From contig NC_089177.1 in assembly GCF_947507565.1 (NCBI RefSeq), positions 806,001 through 870,000 on the forward strand: a stretch of DNA of 64,000 bases, in the 5' to 3' direction. Positions 62,452-64,000 of this stretch are shown one piece after another. Under the pieces are notes generated by a model that had not been told where the DNA came from, did no database searches, and worked only from the letters and a program-made list of their open reading frames with translations. How positions within the stretch are numbered: the stretch's first letter is position 1; every line of letters starts with the position of its first letter. The translations under genes were made by a program, and so were the position numbers. The DNA comes from Oscarella lobularis (taxonomy: Eukaryota; Porifera; Homoscleromorpha; Homosclerophorida; Oscarellidae).

Positions 62452-64000
62452 AAATATAAAAGTTAGGGCCTAAACATTGATTCTAAGAGCCTAAATATTA
62501 AATTCAGGGCCTATACTTTGATTCTAAGAGCTTAAATATTAAACTGAGGGCCTAAACTTTGATTCTAAGAGCCAAAATATAAAATTGTTGGCCTAAACTT
62601 TGATTCTAAGAGCCTAAATATAAAATTAAGGGCCTAAACTTTAATTCTAAAGGACTAAATATAAAATTGAGAGTCTAAACCTTGACTGTAAGAGCCTAAA
62701 TGTTTAATTGAGGGCCTAAACTTTGATTCTTAGAGCCTAAATATAAAATTGAGGGCATAAACTTTGATTCTAAGGGCCTAAATATAAAATTGAGGGCCTA
62801 AACTTTGATTCTAAGGACCTAAATATAAAATTGAAGGCCTAAACTTTGATTCTAAAGGACTAAATATAAAATTGAGGGCCTAAATTTTGATTCTAAGAGC
62901 ATAATTATAAAACTGGGGGCCTAAACTTTGATTCCAAGGACCTAAATATAAATTTGAGGGCCTAAGTTTTGACTCTAATGACCTAAATATAAAAGTAAGG
63001 ACCTAAACCTTGATTCTAAGAGCCTAAATATTAAATTCAGGGCCTATACTTTGATTCTAAGAGCTTAAATATTAAACTGAGGGCCTAAACTTTGATTCTA
63101 AGAGATTAAATATAAAATTGTTGGCCTAAACTTTGATTCTAAGAGCCAAAATATAAAATTGAGGGCCTAAACTTTGATTCTGAGAGCCAAAATATAAAAT
63201 TGAGGGCTTAAACTTTGATTCTAAAGGACTAAATATAAAATTCAGGGCCTAAACCTTGATTCTAAGAGCCTAAATATTTAATTGAGGGCCTAAACTTTGA
63301 TTCTTAGAGCCTAAATATAAAATTGAAGGCCTAAACTTTGATTCTAAGGGCCTAAATATAAAATTGAGGGCCTAAATTTTGATTCTAAGGACCTAAATAT
63401 AAAATTGTTGGCCTAAACTTTGATTCTAAAGGACTAAATATAAAATTGAGGGCCTAAATTTGATTCTAAGAGCCTAAATATTAAATTGAGGGCCTAAACT
63501 TTGATTCTTAGGGCCTAAATATAAAATTGAGGGCCTAAAATTATATTCCAAAGGACTAAATATAAAATTGAGGGCCTAAAATTATATTCCAAAAGACTAA
63601 ATATAAAATTGAGGGCCTAAACCTTGATTCTAAGATCTTAAATATTAAACTGAGGGCTTAACTTTGATTCTAAAGGACTAAATATAAAATTGAGGGCCTA
63701 AACTTTGATTCTAAGAGCCTAATTATAAAATTGAGCGCCTAAACTTTGATTCTAAAGGACTAAATATAAAATTCAGGGCCTAAACCTTGATTCTAAGAGC
63801 CTAAATATTTAATTGAGGGCCTAAACTTTGATTCTAAGGGCCTAAATATAAAATTGAGGGCCTAAATTTTGATTCTAAGAGCCTAATTACAAAATTGGGA
63901 GCCTAAACTTTGATTCCAAGGGCCTAAATATAAATTTGAGGGCCTTAGTTTTGACTCTAATGACATAAATATAAAAGTAAGGGCCTAAACCTTGATTCTA

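Larger units (their letters stand above)
43375..64000. repeat. Giant ~41-bp minisatellite array, over 20.6 kb, runs off the window
   Basis: From about 43,375 to the last base the sequence is an uninterrupted head-to-tail array. The consensus monomer is two halves: gggcctaaactttgattcta (plus a) and gagcctaaatataaaattga. About 500 copies are present at 41 bp, with occasional 39-40-bp versions and many point variants. No open frame of note exists because TAA recurs in every unit. The array starts 45 bp from a DDX56 splice acceptor and appears intronic. Recurrent variants include units with gattccaaggg, with gactctaatgacc and with agcataattataaaactgg. No other gene or element interrupts it. Confidence 0.97.

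Noticed and set aside
43375-64000. CRISPR array
   Set aside because: Units are directly adjacent without unique spacers, the host is eukaryotic, and no cas genes are present; it is a minisatellite.

Overview
This window is nuclear DNA from an animal with a compact, intron-rich genome. Most genes are built from many short exons separated by introns of about 45-70 bp, and several are conserved metazoan or eukaryotic genes (CREBRF-like, UVSSA, TMEM245, TMEM128, FIGNL1, WDR1, NOP56). Gene density, intron size and the mix of families (reeler-domain, fibrinogen-like and pore-forming-like secreted proteins) suggest an early-branching animal such as a sponge. That is inference; the sequence alone does not name the species.

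Layout. Positions 1-7.7 kb are an accessory zone: an intact five-exon integrase-core gene (minus), a plus-strand gene whose zinc-binding domain is cut off beside telomere-like hexamers, a 1.5 kb element bounded by perfect 78-bp inverted repeats, and a reeler-domain gene with an apparent frameshift. From 8 to 31.4 kb genes are closely packed: COQ7 (-), a TBC1D12/14-type Rab-GAP (+), a TEX49/SPMIP11-like small protein (-), a VIP36/LMAN2-type lectin (+), WDR1/AIP1 (+), FIGNL1 (+), a fibrinogen-like secreted protein (-), MRPS26 (+), two tandem paralogues with a lysenin/aerolysin-like C-terminal half (+), TMEM245 (+) and an ENTPD4/7-type apyrase (+). A gene-poor stretch (31.4-34.0 kb) follows. Then come CREBRF-like (-), UVSSA (-), TMEM128 (-), TXNDC17 (-), NOP56 (+) and the last four exons of DDX56 (-).

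From about 43,375 to the end (over 20.6 kb) the window is one AT-rich tandem array of a roughly 41-bp monomer, about 500 copies. It begins 45 bp beyond a DDX56 splice acceptor, so it appears to lie inside a DDX56 intron, which is extreme next to the ~50 bp introns elsewhere. The array has higher-order structure: a 3,846-bp unit is present twice in tandem plus the start of a third copy.

The genes are mostly unrelated housekeeping functions (ubiquinone synthesis, membrane traffic, actin turnover, DNA repair, ribosome biogenesis). Several adjacent genes are head to head with 50-160 bp between start codons, implying shared bidirectional promoters. Exon joins were made by eye from GT-AG signals, reading frame and recognised protein families; no alignment was run.
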